Positions 27,155 through 35,964 of a stretch of DNA of 64,000 bases are shown here, piece by piece. The position numbers were made by a program, and so were the translations under genes. Source of the DNA: Neorhizobium galegae (GTDB taxonomy: Bacteria; Pseudomonadota; Alphaproteobacteria; Rhizobiales; Rhizobiaceae); NCBI RefSeq assembly GCF_021391675.1, contig NZ_CP090096.1, forward strand, positions 434,001 through 498,000. Reading direction: 5' to 3'. Each line of letters starts with the position of its first letter. Positions within the stretch are counted from its first letter, which is position 1. The notes below the pieces were generated by a model that had not been told where the DNA came from, did not search any database, and was given only the letters and a program-made list of their open reading frames with translations.

Positions 27155-28972
27155 TCAGGCTATTTCAGTTCGAGCGCCGTCCGGCGCCTTTAGATTGTTG
27201 AGGCGGGCGTATAGGCCTTCCTTTCGGTTGGCAAGCTCCTGGTGGGTGCCTTCTTCGACTGCCCGTCCTTCGTGCATGACGATGATCTTGTCGGCGTTGA
27301 CGACGGTCGAGAGGCGATGGGCGATGACGACGACGGTGCGCCCGTGCATGGCCGAATCGAGCGCCCTTTGCACGGCGGCTTCGGATTCGTTATCGAGCGC
27401 CGAGGTGGCTTCGTCGAGAAGAAGGATCGGTGCGTTGCGCACGAGCGCGCGTGCGATCGACAGACGCTGGCGCTGGCCGCCGGAGAGGGTCATGCCGTTT
27501 TCGCCGACCGGTGTTTCGTAACCCGCCGGCTGCATGAGTATGAACTCGTGGGCATGGGCGAGGCGGGCGGCCTCCTCGACGTCGGCATCGGTCGCTTCGG
27601 GCCGTCCATAGCGGATGTTGTCGCGGATTGTTCCTTCGAACAGATAGGGTTGCTGCGTGACATAGGCCAGGCTGTGGCGCAGCGAGGCCTTGGTCACATG
27701 GGCTATGTCCTGTCCGTCGATCAGGATCTGGCCTTCGGCCGGATCGTAGAAACGCGGGATCAGCGAGATGATCGTCGACTTGCCGGCGCCCGACGGGCCG
27801 ACCAGGGCGGTGGTCTTGCCGCCTTCCGCGACGAGGTCTACCCCCTTGAGGATCGGCTGGCCGCTGCCATAGGCGAACACGACGCCCTTCAGTTCGATCT
27901 GCGCCTTGGTGACGACAAGGTCGGGGGCATTCGGATTTTCCCGCTGCAACGGCTGCATGTCGAGCAGACTGTAGATCATCCGGGCGTTGATGACGGATCG
28001 TTCGAGCTGCACCTGCATCCGGGCCAGCCGGCGGGCGGGATCGTAGGCCATCAGCAAGGCCGTGATGAAGGCGAAGAAGGCGCCGGGGGCAACATCGTCA
28101 TAGATCGAACGGAAGGCGGCATAACCGATCACGCTGGAGATCGCCACGCCGGCAAATGTCTCGGTGAGCGGTGCGGTGCGTTCGGACAGGCGGGCAATCC
28201 GGTTGCTCTGTCTTTCGGACGTTTCGATGATGCGCCGGACCTTGGCTTCCAGCTGTTGTTCCATGGTGAATGCTTTGACGACGGTAATGCCCTGGATCGT
28301 TTCCTGCATGGCGCCCAGCACCTTACTGCTCACCTCGACGGCTTCGCGCGTCACACTGCGCAGCCGCTGCGACAGGTAGCGGATCGCAAGAATGAGCGGC
28401 GGCGCCACCGCAAACACGATCAGCGAGAGAACCCAGTCCTTGGAAATCATCACGATGATCAACGACGCCAGCGTCAGCAGATCGCGCGCGGTCGATGTGA
28501 CCACCAGGTTGAGGACGTCCCTTATGCCGCCGATATTCTGGCCGATCTGCCCGGCGAGTTGGGCTGATCGCGATTCCGCGAAAAAGCCGACCGAAAGCTT
28601 CATGAGATGCGAATAGAGACGCTGCTGATAGCGAGCGACGATATTGTTGCCGATCTTGGACAGCGTCACCGCCTGCCCGTAGGTGGCCAGGCCGCGAATG
28701 ACGAAGGCTGCAAAGATCGCAAAGCAGATGACGAGCACCATGTCGGCCCGTTTGTTGGCAAAAGCCTCGTTGACGACCGACTCCATGATCCATGCCGTGA
28801 AGGCGGTGGACATGGCTGTCGCGATCAGGCAGAAGATCGCAAAGGCATAACCGCGGATATGATCCCTGCCGTTTTCGGCGATCACCCGCTTGAGGACGCT
28901 GGTCACAGCGCCCGAATCCAGGTGGCTCGTCCTGCTTTTTTTGCCGTTCAATTGGGCTCCCGCTCGCCGCAC
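27155..28972 (-). CDS. MsbA-like ABC exporter, copy 1
   Basis: The 605-residue half-transporter has six membrane helices (~40-320) and a nucleotide-binding domain with Walker A GPSGAGKST, signature TLSGGQRQR, Walker B ILLLDEATSA and a switch histidine in IAHRLST. It matches MsbA/lipid-A-type exporters, which flip lipid or lipid-linked glycans as homodimers. The start is GTG 28972; TTG 28951, preceded by GGGAG, is an alternative. It is essentially identical to the gene at 32533 apart from the last ~25 residues (here ending ANRKEGLYARLNN-LKAPDGARTEIA) and two residues nearby. See the repeat entry. Confidence 0.9.
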   Translation of the reverse strand: MRRAGAQLNGKKSRTSHLDSGAVTSVLKRVIAENGRDHIRGYAFAIFCLIATAMSTAFTAWIMESVVNEAFANKRADMVLVICFAIFAAFVIRGLATYGQAVTLSKIGNNIVARYQQRLYSHLMKLSVGFFAESRSAQLAGQIGQNIGGIRDVLNLVVTSTARDLLTLASLIIVMISKDWVLSLIVFAVAPPLILAIRYLSQRLRSVTREAVEVSSKVLGAMQETIQGITVVKAFTMEQQLEAKVRRIIETSERQSNRIARLSERTAPLTETFAGVAISSVIGYAAFRSIYDDVAPGAFFAFITALLMAYDPARRLARMQVQLERSVINARMIYSLLDMQPLQRENPNAPDLVVTKAQIELKGVVFAYGSGQPILKGVDLVAEGGKTTALVGPSGAGKSTIISLIPRFYDPAEGQILIDGQDIAHVTKASLRHSLAYVTQQPYLFEGTIRDNIRYGRPEATDADVEEAARLAHAHEFILMQPAGYETPVGENGMTLSGGQRQRLSIARALVRNAPILLLDEATSALDNESEAAVQRALDSAMHGRTVVVIAHRLSTVVNADKIIVMHEGRAVEEGTHQELANRKEGLYARLNNLKAPDGARTEIA

Positions 28973-29089
28973 CCGACGATTAAGTTCTCACATAGCCGGC
29001 GTATTAAACGCTTGCGAACCACTTTGCCAACCACGCCTCATACGATTCTGAAGACCCGTGGCCCGATCGCATCCACAGCCGGAGGTGTC
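27230..29089. repeat. 1.86-kb direct repeat, copy 1
   Basis: This segment matches 32611-34470 at a constant offset of 5381 bases. I saw five substitutions, all near one end (27338, 27341, 27367, 27392, 27467), and none from 27468 to 29089. It covers nearly all of the ABC exporter gene plus 117 bases upstream. Beyond 29089 the copies share nothing; below 27230 they remain recognisably related but diverged for the last ~45 bases, through the shared CCGGCGCCTTTAGATTGTT. Confidence 0.95.
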
Positions 29090-29361
29090 AAACGGCATTG
29101 ATATTGGCCCTGATTCACTGTTGATGATGTTCAAGCGCCGGCCGCTGTTGGCTTTACATAGGGCTCAACACACTGCTGGAGCCCACTCCGCTCTTCCAGC
29201 TTCCGATGCCGTGGGCTGGATTGGCAAAAACGATGGTCGTCAAAGGCCTCTCTCTCGAAAACAGAAGCGGCGAACATGGCAAAAATAACAGTGGCTATCC
29301 AGGATTTTGACATCAAAGTATTTCTCGGCTAGGTGGCGATACGGCTTACAAGGAAGCAGGC
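29090..29361. other. Intergenic region between exporter copy 1 and uxs
   Basis: This divergent region holds no gene. Together with the 117 upstream bases inside the repeat (to 28973) it spans nearly 390 bases and must contain the promoters of exporter copy 1 (minus strand) and the xylose cassette (plus strand). AAGGAAG precedes the uxs ATG. No clear promoter pair was identified. Confidence 0.5.
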
Positions 29362-30333
29362 ATGAACGCGAGAATATTGGTAACAGGTGGAGCTGGATTT
29401 CTCGGGTCGCACCTTGTCGAGCGCCTGCTTGATCGAGGAGACGAGGTCCTTTGTGTCGACAACTTCTTTACGGGTACTCGCGGGAATGTTGAGCATCTGA
29501 TCGGCCATCCGCGGTTCGAACTGATGCGCCATGACGTCTGTTTTCCGCTCTATGTCGAGGTTGACGAAATCTACAACCTTGCGTGCCCCGCATCTCCCGT
29601 TCACTATCAGCACGATCCCGTCCAGACGACCAAGACCTCCGTCCACGGCGCCATCAACATGCTCGGGCTTGCAAAGCGAGTGCGGGCAAAGATTTTGCAA
29701 GCTTCGACCTCCGAGGTTTATGGAGATCCCAGCATCCATCCCCAGGTCGAAGAATACTGGGGCAATGTCAACCCGATCGGCATTCGTTCCTGCTACGACG
29801 AAGGCAAGCGCTGCGCTGAGACGCTGTTCTTCGATTACCGCCGCCAGCACAAGCTGCGAACGAAAGTGGTGCGCATTTTCAATACCTACGGGCCGCGTAT
29901 GCATCCGAATGACGGGCGTGTCGTATCCAACTTCATTGTCCAGGCGCTCAAGGGAGACGACATCACCATTTTCGGTCGGGGCGAGCAGACGCGCTCGTTC
30001 TGCTATCGCGACGATCTCGTGGAAGCTATGCTGAGAATGATGGCGACCGGAGACGATGTTGTCGGCCCCTTCAACATCGGAAACCCGACCGAGTTTACAA
30101 TACGCGGCCTGGCGGACCTTGTACTGGAGCTGACAGGATCAAGATCGAAGTTGGTATTCCGGCCGTTGCCTTCTGACGATCCGATCCAGCGTCAGCCGGA
30201 CATTTCCAAGGCGAAGCAGTTTCTCGACTGGCAGCCAACGGTCGAGCTGCGGGCGGGACTTGAGAAGACGATCGCCTATTTTGATGAACTACTTGGCAAC
30301 GCCAAGGCCCCATTGGATGACGAAGCGCGATGA
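29362..30333 (+). CDS. uxs: UDP-glucuronate decarboxylase (UDP-xylose synthase)
   Basis: UXS oxidises UDP-glucuronate at C4, decarboxylates it and re-reduces it to UDP-xylose, using bound NAD. The 323-residue extended SDR has [10 protein letters not shown] (residues 9-18), [15 protein letters not shown] (~33-47), [15 protein letters not shown] (~73-87) and STSEVYGDP (~115). The catalytic YDEGKR is near 145, and [21 protein letters not shown] is also diagnostic of UXS rather than of RmlB or GalE. It is followed by a GT61 gene and a methyltransferase. The cassette lies between the two exporter repeats. Confidence 0.93.
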   Translation: MNARILVTGGAGFLGSHLVERLLDRGDEVLCVDNFFTGTRGNVEHLIGHPRFELMRHDVCFPLYVEVDEIYNLACPASPVHYQHDPVQTTKTSVHGAINMLGLAKRVRAKILQASTSEVYGDPSIHPQVEEYWGNVNPIGIRSCYDEGKRCAETLFFDYRRQHKLRTKVVRIFNTYGPRMHPNDGRVVSNFIVQALKGDDITIFGRGEQTRSFCYRDDLVEAMLRMMATGDDVVGPFNIGNPTEFTIRGLADLVLELTGSRSKLVFRPLPSDDPIQRQPDISKAKQFLDWQPTVELRAGLEKTIAYFDELLGNAKAPLDDEAR

Positions 30334-30374
30334 GCTTGCCGCCTCCGCGCCAATACTGATTGCCTGAGGATTTG

Positions 30375-31430
30375 ATGTTTTATCATTTTGCCCGACCGCA
30401 GGATAAAACCGTCTCAACGCTGGGGGAACCCACGGTGGTTACCCGCGCTCTGCCAAGGAACTTCGAGGAAAGAGACGCCGGCTTGTTCACGCCGAATCTG
30501 AGCTACGATGTCCCTGCAAGCCGGATTCTCCAGCTTGAGAACATCACCGCACGTGCCAATGGCTGGCTTTATCAAGGCCACACTTTGTTGAAGGAAAGCT
30601 TCGTCGGTGACCGTCAGCTTAGCGTTATGCGGCGTCTGAAAGCGCTTGGAAAGCTATACCGGCTACCCATCGAACGGATTTCCAAAGGCGTCTGGATCAC
30701 AGACAACTGGAGCAGCAATTATTTTCATTGGCTGACGGATGCGATACCAAGACTCCATCTGGCGAGGGAGCAGGATCGCGACCTCCACCTGATCCTGCCG
30801 TTCTCCTTCCAATTCGTTCCCTTTGTCGAGCAGTCGCTCTTGCCCTTCCGCCTTGGTTCCACGACGTTTATTCCGGAAGAGAAGACTTTCATCATTGAGA
30901 AGCTGGCGCTTCCGGCCCATACCGCCGCAACAGGCAATTATAACGAGCGGTTGATCAGATCTGTTGCGGAGAGATATCGCCTGACCTTTGGTACCGAGCG
31001 AAAACCGGACCGGCGTATCTATATCAGCCGCAGCAAGGCACCGGTCAGAAGAGTGCTGAATGAAGACGAGATCGTACCGGTTCTCTCCAGGCATGGTTTT
31101 GAGATAATTCATGGCGAGAGCTTGTCTTTCTCCGAGCAGGTGAGGCTTCTGAGCGAATGCACCATGGTTGCCGGTCCGCATGGTGCAGGCTTCGTCAACA
31201 TGTTGTTCATGGCGCCGGGCGGCTCGATCCTGGAAATTCATCCGCGGGATACGAAGACCAATAATTGCTACTTCACGCTCGCCTCAGCGTTATCGCATCC
31301 TTACCACTACATGCTGGCGGATACTGCCTCCGCGCATTTGGAATCCCACCATGACAACATGACTGTCGATCCCCGAGAGCTCGACAGAAATCTCGAACGT
31401 ATGTGTTCCATGGCACGCGGTTCTATCTGA
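30375..31430 (+). CDS. GT61-family glycosyltransferase (DUF563)
   Basis: The 351-residue protein fits GT61: GVWITDNWSSNYFHWLTDAIPRL near 100-122, RRIYISRSKAPVRRVLNE near 213, and the diagnostic MVAGPHGAGFVNMLFMAPGGSILEI (~265-290). Eukaryotic GT61 members transfer xylose, arabinose or GlcNAc. The adjacent UDP-xylose synthase makes xylose a likely donor sugar here, by inference. ATG 30375 follows TGAGGA; the frame opens at a TTG at 30360. It starts about 40 bases after the uxs stop. Confidence 0.88.
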   Translation: MFYHFARPQDKTVSTLGEPTVVTRALPRNFEERDAGLFTPNLSYDVPASRILQLENITARANGWLYQGHTLLKESFVGDRQLSVMRRLKALGKLYRLPIERISKGVWITDNWSSNYFHWLTDAIPRLHLAREQDRDLHLILPFSFQFVPFVEQSLLPFRLGSTTFIPEEKTFIIEKLALPAHTAATGNYNERLIRSVAERYRLTFGTERKPDRRIYISRSKAPVRRVLNEDEIVPVLSRHGFEIIHGESLSFSEQVRLLSECTMVAGPHGAGFVNMLFMAPGGSILEIHPRDTKTNNCYFTLASALSHPYHYMLADTASAHLESHHDNMTVDPRELDRNLERMCSMARGSI

Positions 31431-31696
31431 AGAAGACAAACGACGTAGCCCATAGATTTCCGGAACGGTCGGCCGAATCGCAACTTTCAGCCTTCCGATA
31501 ACCAGCCTGATGAGCCACTCGACGATGACTTCGAGAATCTGCGGCGTTCGTGAGCATTGCATTCTGTAGTGTTACGGTTTCCACCGGATCCTCCCCGGGT
31601 TGGCTTCACAGGTCTCAGGGTGGAAGATATGATGTTGATATTGCCAGCGAGCCGATTGTTCGGCTTCCTGTGCCTTATTCGAAGCAAGGAAATAGC

Positions 31697-32461
31697 GTGT
31701 CAAGCAAAGTGAGTTTCTCGAGGCTGCTCCGATCGATCGCCGAAGAGATTTCCGACATCAGATTCCTGCTCCGGTCCAGCTCAGGGCTGAAAATCGTTCT
31801 CAAATACATGAAGTTCCGCAGAAAGCGGCGCAGCATCGAGAAGAGATACAAGCCCGCGACGAAGGCCTTCGTGGCATCTGAATTGAAGGGCCTGCAGCTT
31901 AGCAATGACTGGTTCGTCGGCCATCTTCCAATCTGGATGTGGTTGTTCGATCGCCTCGATCTCCGCAACAGAGCCGACCTGAAGGCGCTCGAGATCGGCA
32001 GTTGGGAAGGCATGTCCGCTTATTTTTTCCTTAAAACCCTGCCGAACGCGACGTTGACCTGCGTGGATACCTGGGCTGGTTCCGATGAACACGAGAAGGA
32101 GGCGATGTCGGCCGTCGAGGGCCGCTTCAATGCGAACCTTATAGGTCAGGCCGGAAGAATGACCAAGTTCAAGGGTACATCCAACGCTTACTTCATGGAG
32201 AAGCCGAAGGACCTTGCGTTCGACTTCATTTACGTCGACGGCTCGCATCTCGCGGACGACGTGATGATGGATGCCGTGAACGGCTTTGCGGCACTCAAGC
32301 CTGGCGGAATAATGGCGTTCGACGACTATATCTGGGGCTACTATGCCGATGCGAACGACAATCCGGCGAATGCCATCCACCGCTTCCTGGAAATGAAGAG
32401 GGGAAAGTTTGAACTTGTCTACCTTTTCCGGCAGGTCATCATCCGCAAGACATCGGTATGA
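31697..32461 (+). CDS. Class I SAM methyltransferase, Methyltransf_24-like
   Basis: The ~254-residue protein has LKALEIGSWEGMSAYFFLKTLP (motif I, ~97), TCVDTWAGSDEHEKEA (~122) and DFIYVDGSHLADDVMMDA (~178), then KPGGIMAFDDYIWGYY. These match the Methyltransf_24 family, which includes sugar O-methyltransferases. GTG 31697 is preceded by AAGGA and is preferred to the frame start at 31550, whose extra 49 residues look non-coding. By context it may methylate the sugar added by the GT61 enzyme. Confidence 0.8.
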   Translation: MSSKVSFSRLLRSIAEEISDIRFLLRSSSGLKIVLKYMKFRRKRRSIEKRYKPATKAFVASELKGLQLSNDWFVGHLPIWMWLFDRLDLRNRADLKALEIGSWEGMSAYFFLKTLPNATLTCVDTWAGSDEHEKEAMSAVEGRFNANLIGQAGRMTKFKGTSNAYFMEKPKDLAFDFIYVDGSHLADDVMMDAVNGFAALKPGGIMAFDDYIWGYYADANDNPANAIHRFLEMKRGKFELVYLFRQVIIRKTSV

Positions 32462-32532
32462 CACCTCGATTCATGAATGTCTCGGGCATTTGGAGTAGCC
32501 GCGTATTGGGGTACTGTCAGCCACAGACAGCT

Positions 32533-34353
32533 TCAGGTCGCGGGTGATATCTCACTCTTTTCCGGCGCCTTTAGATTGTTAAGCCGCGCGTAGAGACCAT
32601 CCTCGCGTTTGGCAAGCTCCTGGTGGGTGCCTTCTTCGACTGCCCGTCCTTCGTGCATGACGATGATCTTGTCGGCGTTGACGACGGTCGAGAGGCGATG
32701 GGCGATGACGACGACGGTTCGTCCGTGCATGGCCGAATCGAGCGCCCGTTGCACGGCGGCTTCGGATTCGTTGTCGAGCGCCGAGGTGGCTTCGTCGAGA
32801 AGAAGGATCGGTGCGTTGCGCACGAGCGCGCGTGCGATCGACAGACGTTGGCGCTGGCCGCCGGAGAGGGTCATGCCGTTTTCGCCGACCGGTGTTTCGT
32901 AACCCGCCGGCTGCATGAGTATGAACTCGTGGGCATGGGCGAGGCGGGCGGCCTCCTCGACGTCGGCATCGGTCGCTTCGGGCCGTCCATAGCGGATGTT
33001 GTCGCGGATTGTTCCTTCGAACAGATAGGGTTGCTGCGTGACATAGGCCAGGCTGTGGCGCAGCGAGGCCTTGGTCACATGGGCTATGTCCTGTCCGTCG
33101 ATCAGGATCTGGCCTTCGGCCGGATCGTAGAAACGCGGGATCAGCGAGATGATCGTCGACTTGCCGGCGCCCGACGGGCCGACCAGGGCGGTGGTCTTGC
33201 CGCCTTCCGCGACGAGGTCTACCCCCTTGAGGATCGGCTGGCCGCTGCCATAGGCGAACACGACGCCCTTCAGTTCGATCTGCGCCTTGGTGACGACAAG
33301 GTCGGGGGCATTCGGATTTTCCCGCTGCAACGGCTGCATGTCGAGCAGACTGTAGATCATCCGGGCGTTGATGACGGATCGTTCGAGCTGCACCTGCATC
33401 CGGGCCAGCCGGCGGGCGGGATCGTAGGCCATCAGCAAGGCCGTGATGAAGGCGAAGAAGGCGCCGGGGGCAACATCGTCATAGATCGAACGGAAGGCGG
33501 CATAACCGATCACGCTGGAGATCGCCACGCCGGCAAATGTCTCGGTGAGCGGTGCGGTGCGTTCGGACAGGCGGGCAATCCGGTTGCTCTGTCTTTCGGA
33601 CGTTTCGATGATGCGCCGGACCTTGGCTTCCAGCTGTTGTTCCATGGTGAATGCTTTGACGACGGTAATGCCCTGGATCGTTTCCTGCATGGCGCCCAGC
33701 ACCTTACTGCTCACCTCGACGGCTTCGCGCGTCACACTGCGCAGCCGCTGCGACAGGTAGCGGATCGCAAGAATGAGCGGCGGCGCCACCGCAAACACGA
33801 TCAGCGAGAGAACCCAGTCCTTGGAAATCATCACGATGATCAACGACGCCAGCGTCAGCAGATCGCGCGCGGTCGATGTGACCACCAGGTTGAGGACGTC
33901 CCTTATGCCGCCGATATTCTGGCCGATCTGCCCGGCGAGTTGGGCTGATCGCGATTCCGCGAAAAAGCCGACCGAAAGCTTCATGAGATGCGAATAGAGA
34001 CGCTGCTGATAGCGAGCGACGATATTGTTGCCGATCTTGGACAGCGTCACCGCCTGCCCGTAGGTGGCCAGGCCGCGAATGACGAAGGCTGCAAAGATCG
34101 CAAAGCAGATGACGAGCACCATGTCGGCCCGTTTGTTGGCAAAAGCCTCGTTGACGACCGACTCCATGATCCATGCCGTGAAGGCGGTGGACATGGCTGT
34201 CGCGATCAGGCAGAAGATCGCAAAGGCATAACCGCGGATATGATCCCTGCCGTTTTCGGCGATCACCCGCTTGAGGACGCTGGTCACAGCGCCCGAATCC
34301 AGGTGGCTCGTCCTGCTTTTTTTGCCGTTCAATTGGGCTCCCGCTCGCCGCAC
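32533..34353 (-). CDS. MsbA-like ABC exporter, copy 2
   Basis: This 606-residue half-transporter has the same membrane domain, Walker A (GPSGAGKST), signature (LSGGQRQR) and Walker B (LLLDEATSA) as the gene at 27155. The two proteins are identical over most of their length and differ only close to the C-terminus (here AKREDGLYARLNN-LKAPEKSEISPAT). The start is GTG 34353, or TTG 34332 with GGGAG. This copy is nearer the core genes and may be the ancestral one, but nothing in the sequence proves it. Confidence 0.9.
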   Translation of the reverse strand: MRRAGAQLNGKKSRTSHLDSGAVTSVLKRVIAENGRDHIRGYAFAIFCLIATAMSTAFTAWIMESVVNEAFANKRADMVLVICFAIFAAFVIRGLATYGQAVTLSKIGNNIVARYQQRLYSHLMKLSVGFFAESRSAQLAGQIGQNIGGIRDVLNLVVTSTARDLLTLASLIIVMISKDWVLSLIVFAVAPPLILAIRYLSQRLRSVTREAVEVSSKVLGAMQETIQGITVVKAFTMEQQLEAKVRRIIETSERQSNRIARLSERTAPLTETFAGVAISSVIGYAAFRSIYDDVAPGAFFAFITALLMAYDPARRLARMQVQLERSVINARMIYSLLDMQPLQRENPNAPDLVVTKAQIELKGVVFAYGSGQPILKGVDLVAEGGKTTALVGPSGAGKSTIISLIPRFYDPAEGQILIDGQDIAHVTKASLRHSLAYVTQQPYLFEGTIRDNIRYGRPEATDADVEEAARLAHAHEFILMQPAGYETPVGENGMTLSGGQRQRLSIARALVRNAPILLLDEATSALDNESEAAVQRALDSAMHGRTVVVIAHRLSTVVNADKIIVMHEGRAVEEGTHQELAKREDGLYARLNNLKAPEKSEISPAT

Positions 34354-34470
34354 CCGACGATTAAGTTCTCACATAGCCGGCGTATTAAACGCTTGCGAAC
34401 CACTTTGCCAACCACGCCTCATACGATTCTGAAGACCCGTGGCCCGATCGCATCCACAGCCGGAGGTGTC
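32611..34470. repeat. 1.86-kb direct repeat, copy 2
   Basis: This is the partner of 27230-29089, in the same orientation. Its upstream edge at 34470 (after GGAGGTGTC) is abrupt. Homologous recombination between the copies would delete or amplify a 5381-base unit holding one exporter and the xylose cassette. Confidence 0.95.
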
Positions 34471-34740
34471 CGTTCGCCGCCGTTGGTAACATCGCGGTGT
34501 GATACTTATTCGGTCAATTTGCGCGGAAGGAGGCGAAATGCAGGAAGGCATTGCGTGCCGCGGCCAGGCTTCTGTGCGGCCGGTTTTCATCACCCATGGG
34601 CTTGCAGCACCGGCATGGCCTCCGTCACGTCCACAGTCCGGCCTCGAGCATATACTCTGCTGTACAAGACTGTGTCTGCAACGGAGGGCAGCATGCCGAC
34701 CTCGGGCTTTGGCCTTACCGGCTTACCGAAGCAGTGATTG
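34471..34740. other. Intergenic region after the repeat
   Basis: No gene could be supported. An AAGGAGG sequence precedes an ATG at about 34538 on the plus strand, but the frame that follows has no recognisable family and a shadow-like composition, so I left it out. Confidence 0.4.
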
Positions 34741-35115
34741 CTACACGCGTGGGCAACCGGGGGCTTTGGAGATCATCACGGAATCCGGACGGCCACGGCC
34801 TCCACCGCGCTTGCCGTATCCATCGATAGAATAGTACCTTCGGTTTTCAGCGTTGATGGCCGGGTCATCCAGGTAACGTGATGCCGCGCCCAGAGCTTCC
34901 CGCGGGCCGCAGCCCGAACGCTCAGAGCGGCGCTCGTATCGCCGATCATATCTACGATCGTGTCGCCGATCATAGCCATCCGGGCGCTCGATCCGCATGC
35001 CACGTTCTCCGAACTCAAGTTCGAACCCTTGGGCGGTAGCAGGTGCAGGTTGAATGCTGATGCCGACAAGCAGGGCCGACATGCCCGCCAGCAATCCGAA
35101 TTGTTTCGCTTTCAT
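34741..35115 (-). CDS. Small secreted Arg/Tyr/Asp-repeat protein
   Basis: The 124-residue protein has a clear signal peptide (MKAKQFGLLAGMSALLVG then PAPATAQG). A short FELEFGERGMRIERP segment follows, then a DRRHDRRYDRRYERRSER repeat block (~49-66) and a C-terminal domain with one cysteine near each end (SGCGPREAL and APGCPRV). Small exported proteins of this design are common in Rhizobium, sometimes annotated as antifreeze-like; the function is unknown. ATG 35115 is chosen because GGAGAG lies just upstream and the signal peptide starts there; the frame runs on to 35286. Confidence 0.7.
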   Translation of the reverse strand: MKAKQFGLLAGMSALLVGISIQPAPATAQGFELEFGERGMRIERPDGYDRRHDRRYDRRYERRSERSGCGPREALGAASRYLDDPAINAENRRYYSIDGYGKRGGGRGRPDSVMISKAPGCPRV

Positions 35116-35374
35116 TGTTTCTCTCCAGCAACGGTAATACGCCAAACTAGCAGAGCTAAAATGAACGGCAGCATAACAAGTTCCGTTCGCTCCCGGATCA
35201 TCGCCTTTGGCGTTCACGCCTGATAATAGAAGCGAGAATTGCCGAGAGACGGCAAGAAGCGTCTCGCCGGACGAGGCACGGCACATGGGGCATATCGGAC
35301 AGGCTCTGCAGCGCCTCGAGCGAGGGGAGCCGTCAGTGAGAGTGTAAGTCCAAACCGCTTCTCCAGAAGGAAAA

Positions 35375-35449
35375 TGGTGCTGCTAGAGAGATTTGAACTC
35401 TCGGCCTCTCCCTTACCAAGGGAGTGCTCTACCCCTGAGCTATAGCAGC
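35375..35449 (-). tRNA. tRNA-Thr (GGT)
   Basis: The minus strand folds as a complete 75-base tRNA: acceptor GCTGCTA with TAGCAGC, D-arm AGCTCAGGGGTAGAGC, anticodon stem CTCCC/GGGAG around loop TTGGTAA (anticodon GGT, reading ACC), T-arm with GTTCAAATC, and an encoded CCA. Its 3' end points towards the accessory polysaccharide region. Confidence 0.95.
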
Positions 35450-35601
35450 GTCAGCCGGCGCGAAAGACCCGCGTCGTCGGCAGCGGCCTATTGCCATAGG
35501 TTCACCGGCAGCGCAAGCCGCAAATTCCAAGTTCTTTGCCAACGAGTGGGGAAAACGTCGCTTCCGCTTTCAAGAATCCCGCTTTTTGGGTATGGAGAGC
35601 C

Positions 35602-35853
35602 ATGGCGAATGATGAAGAACGGAACGATTCAGAAGGCGGGGATACCGGCGAAGGCCGCGGCGACCGGCACCGCAAGGCGGCTCAAGCCCGCGACGCGCAG
35701 CGCAAGGCGAAGGCTGCGGCCAAGCTTCGCGAGAATCTGATGCGCCGCAAGACCCAGGCGCGGGCCCGTCGGGCCGGCGAGGAGGATTTGACCCAGGGAC
35801 TTCCCGCCGCAGAACCGGCACTGCCTGCCGCAAAAACGGACGAATCATCGTAG
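35602..35853 (+). CDS. Small charged protein upstream of murA
   Basis: The 83-residue protein is highly charged: an acidic start (ANDEERNDSEGGD), a basic middle (RKAAQARDAQRKAKAAAKLREN and MRRKTQARARRAGEE) likely to be helical, and an Ala/Pro tail. I recognise a protein of this kind next to murA in Rhizobiaceae; its function is unknown. ATG 35602 follows GGAG. There is no signal peptide or membrane segment. Confidence 0.7.
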   Translation: MANDEERNDSEGGDTGEGRGDRHRKAAQARDAQRKAKAAAKLRENLMRRKTQARARRAGEEDLTQGLPAAEPALPAAKTDESS

Positions 35854-35964
35854 CTTATGCGCCAGACGGGCTATTCGGGCAGGCCATTTCAGCAATCATT
35901 GAAGCAGCGGCGGATTTCGTCTAAGGACGCCTCCTTTCGCGCTCAGAAGGAAGAGTTACAACTT

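Noticed and set aside
27242..28567. Long 441-codon frame opposite exporter copy 1 (and its twin at 32623-33948)
   Set aside because: It is the antisense shadow of a GC-rich ABC-transporter gene; both copies exist only because the gene is duplicated.
34538..34834. Plus-strand frame preceded by AAGGAGG
   Set aside because: There is no recognisable domain, and it runs over the antisense of the secreted-protein gene.
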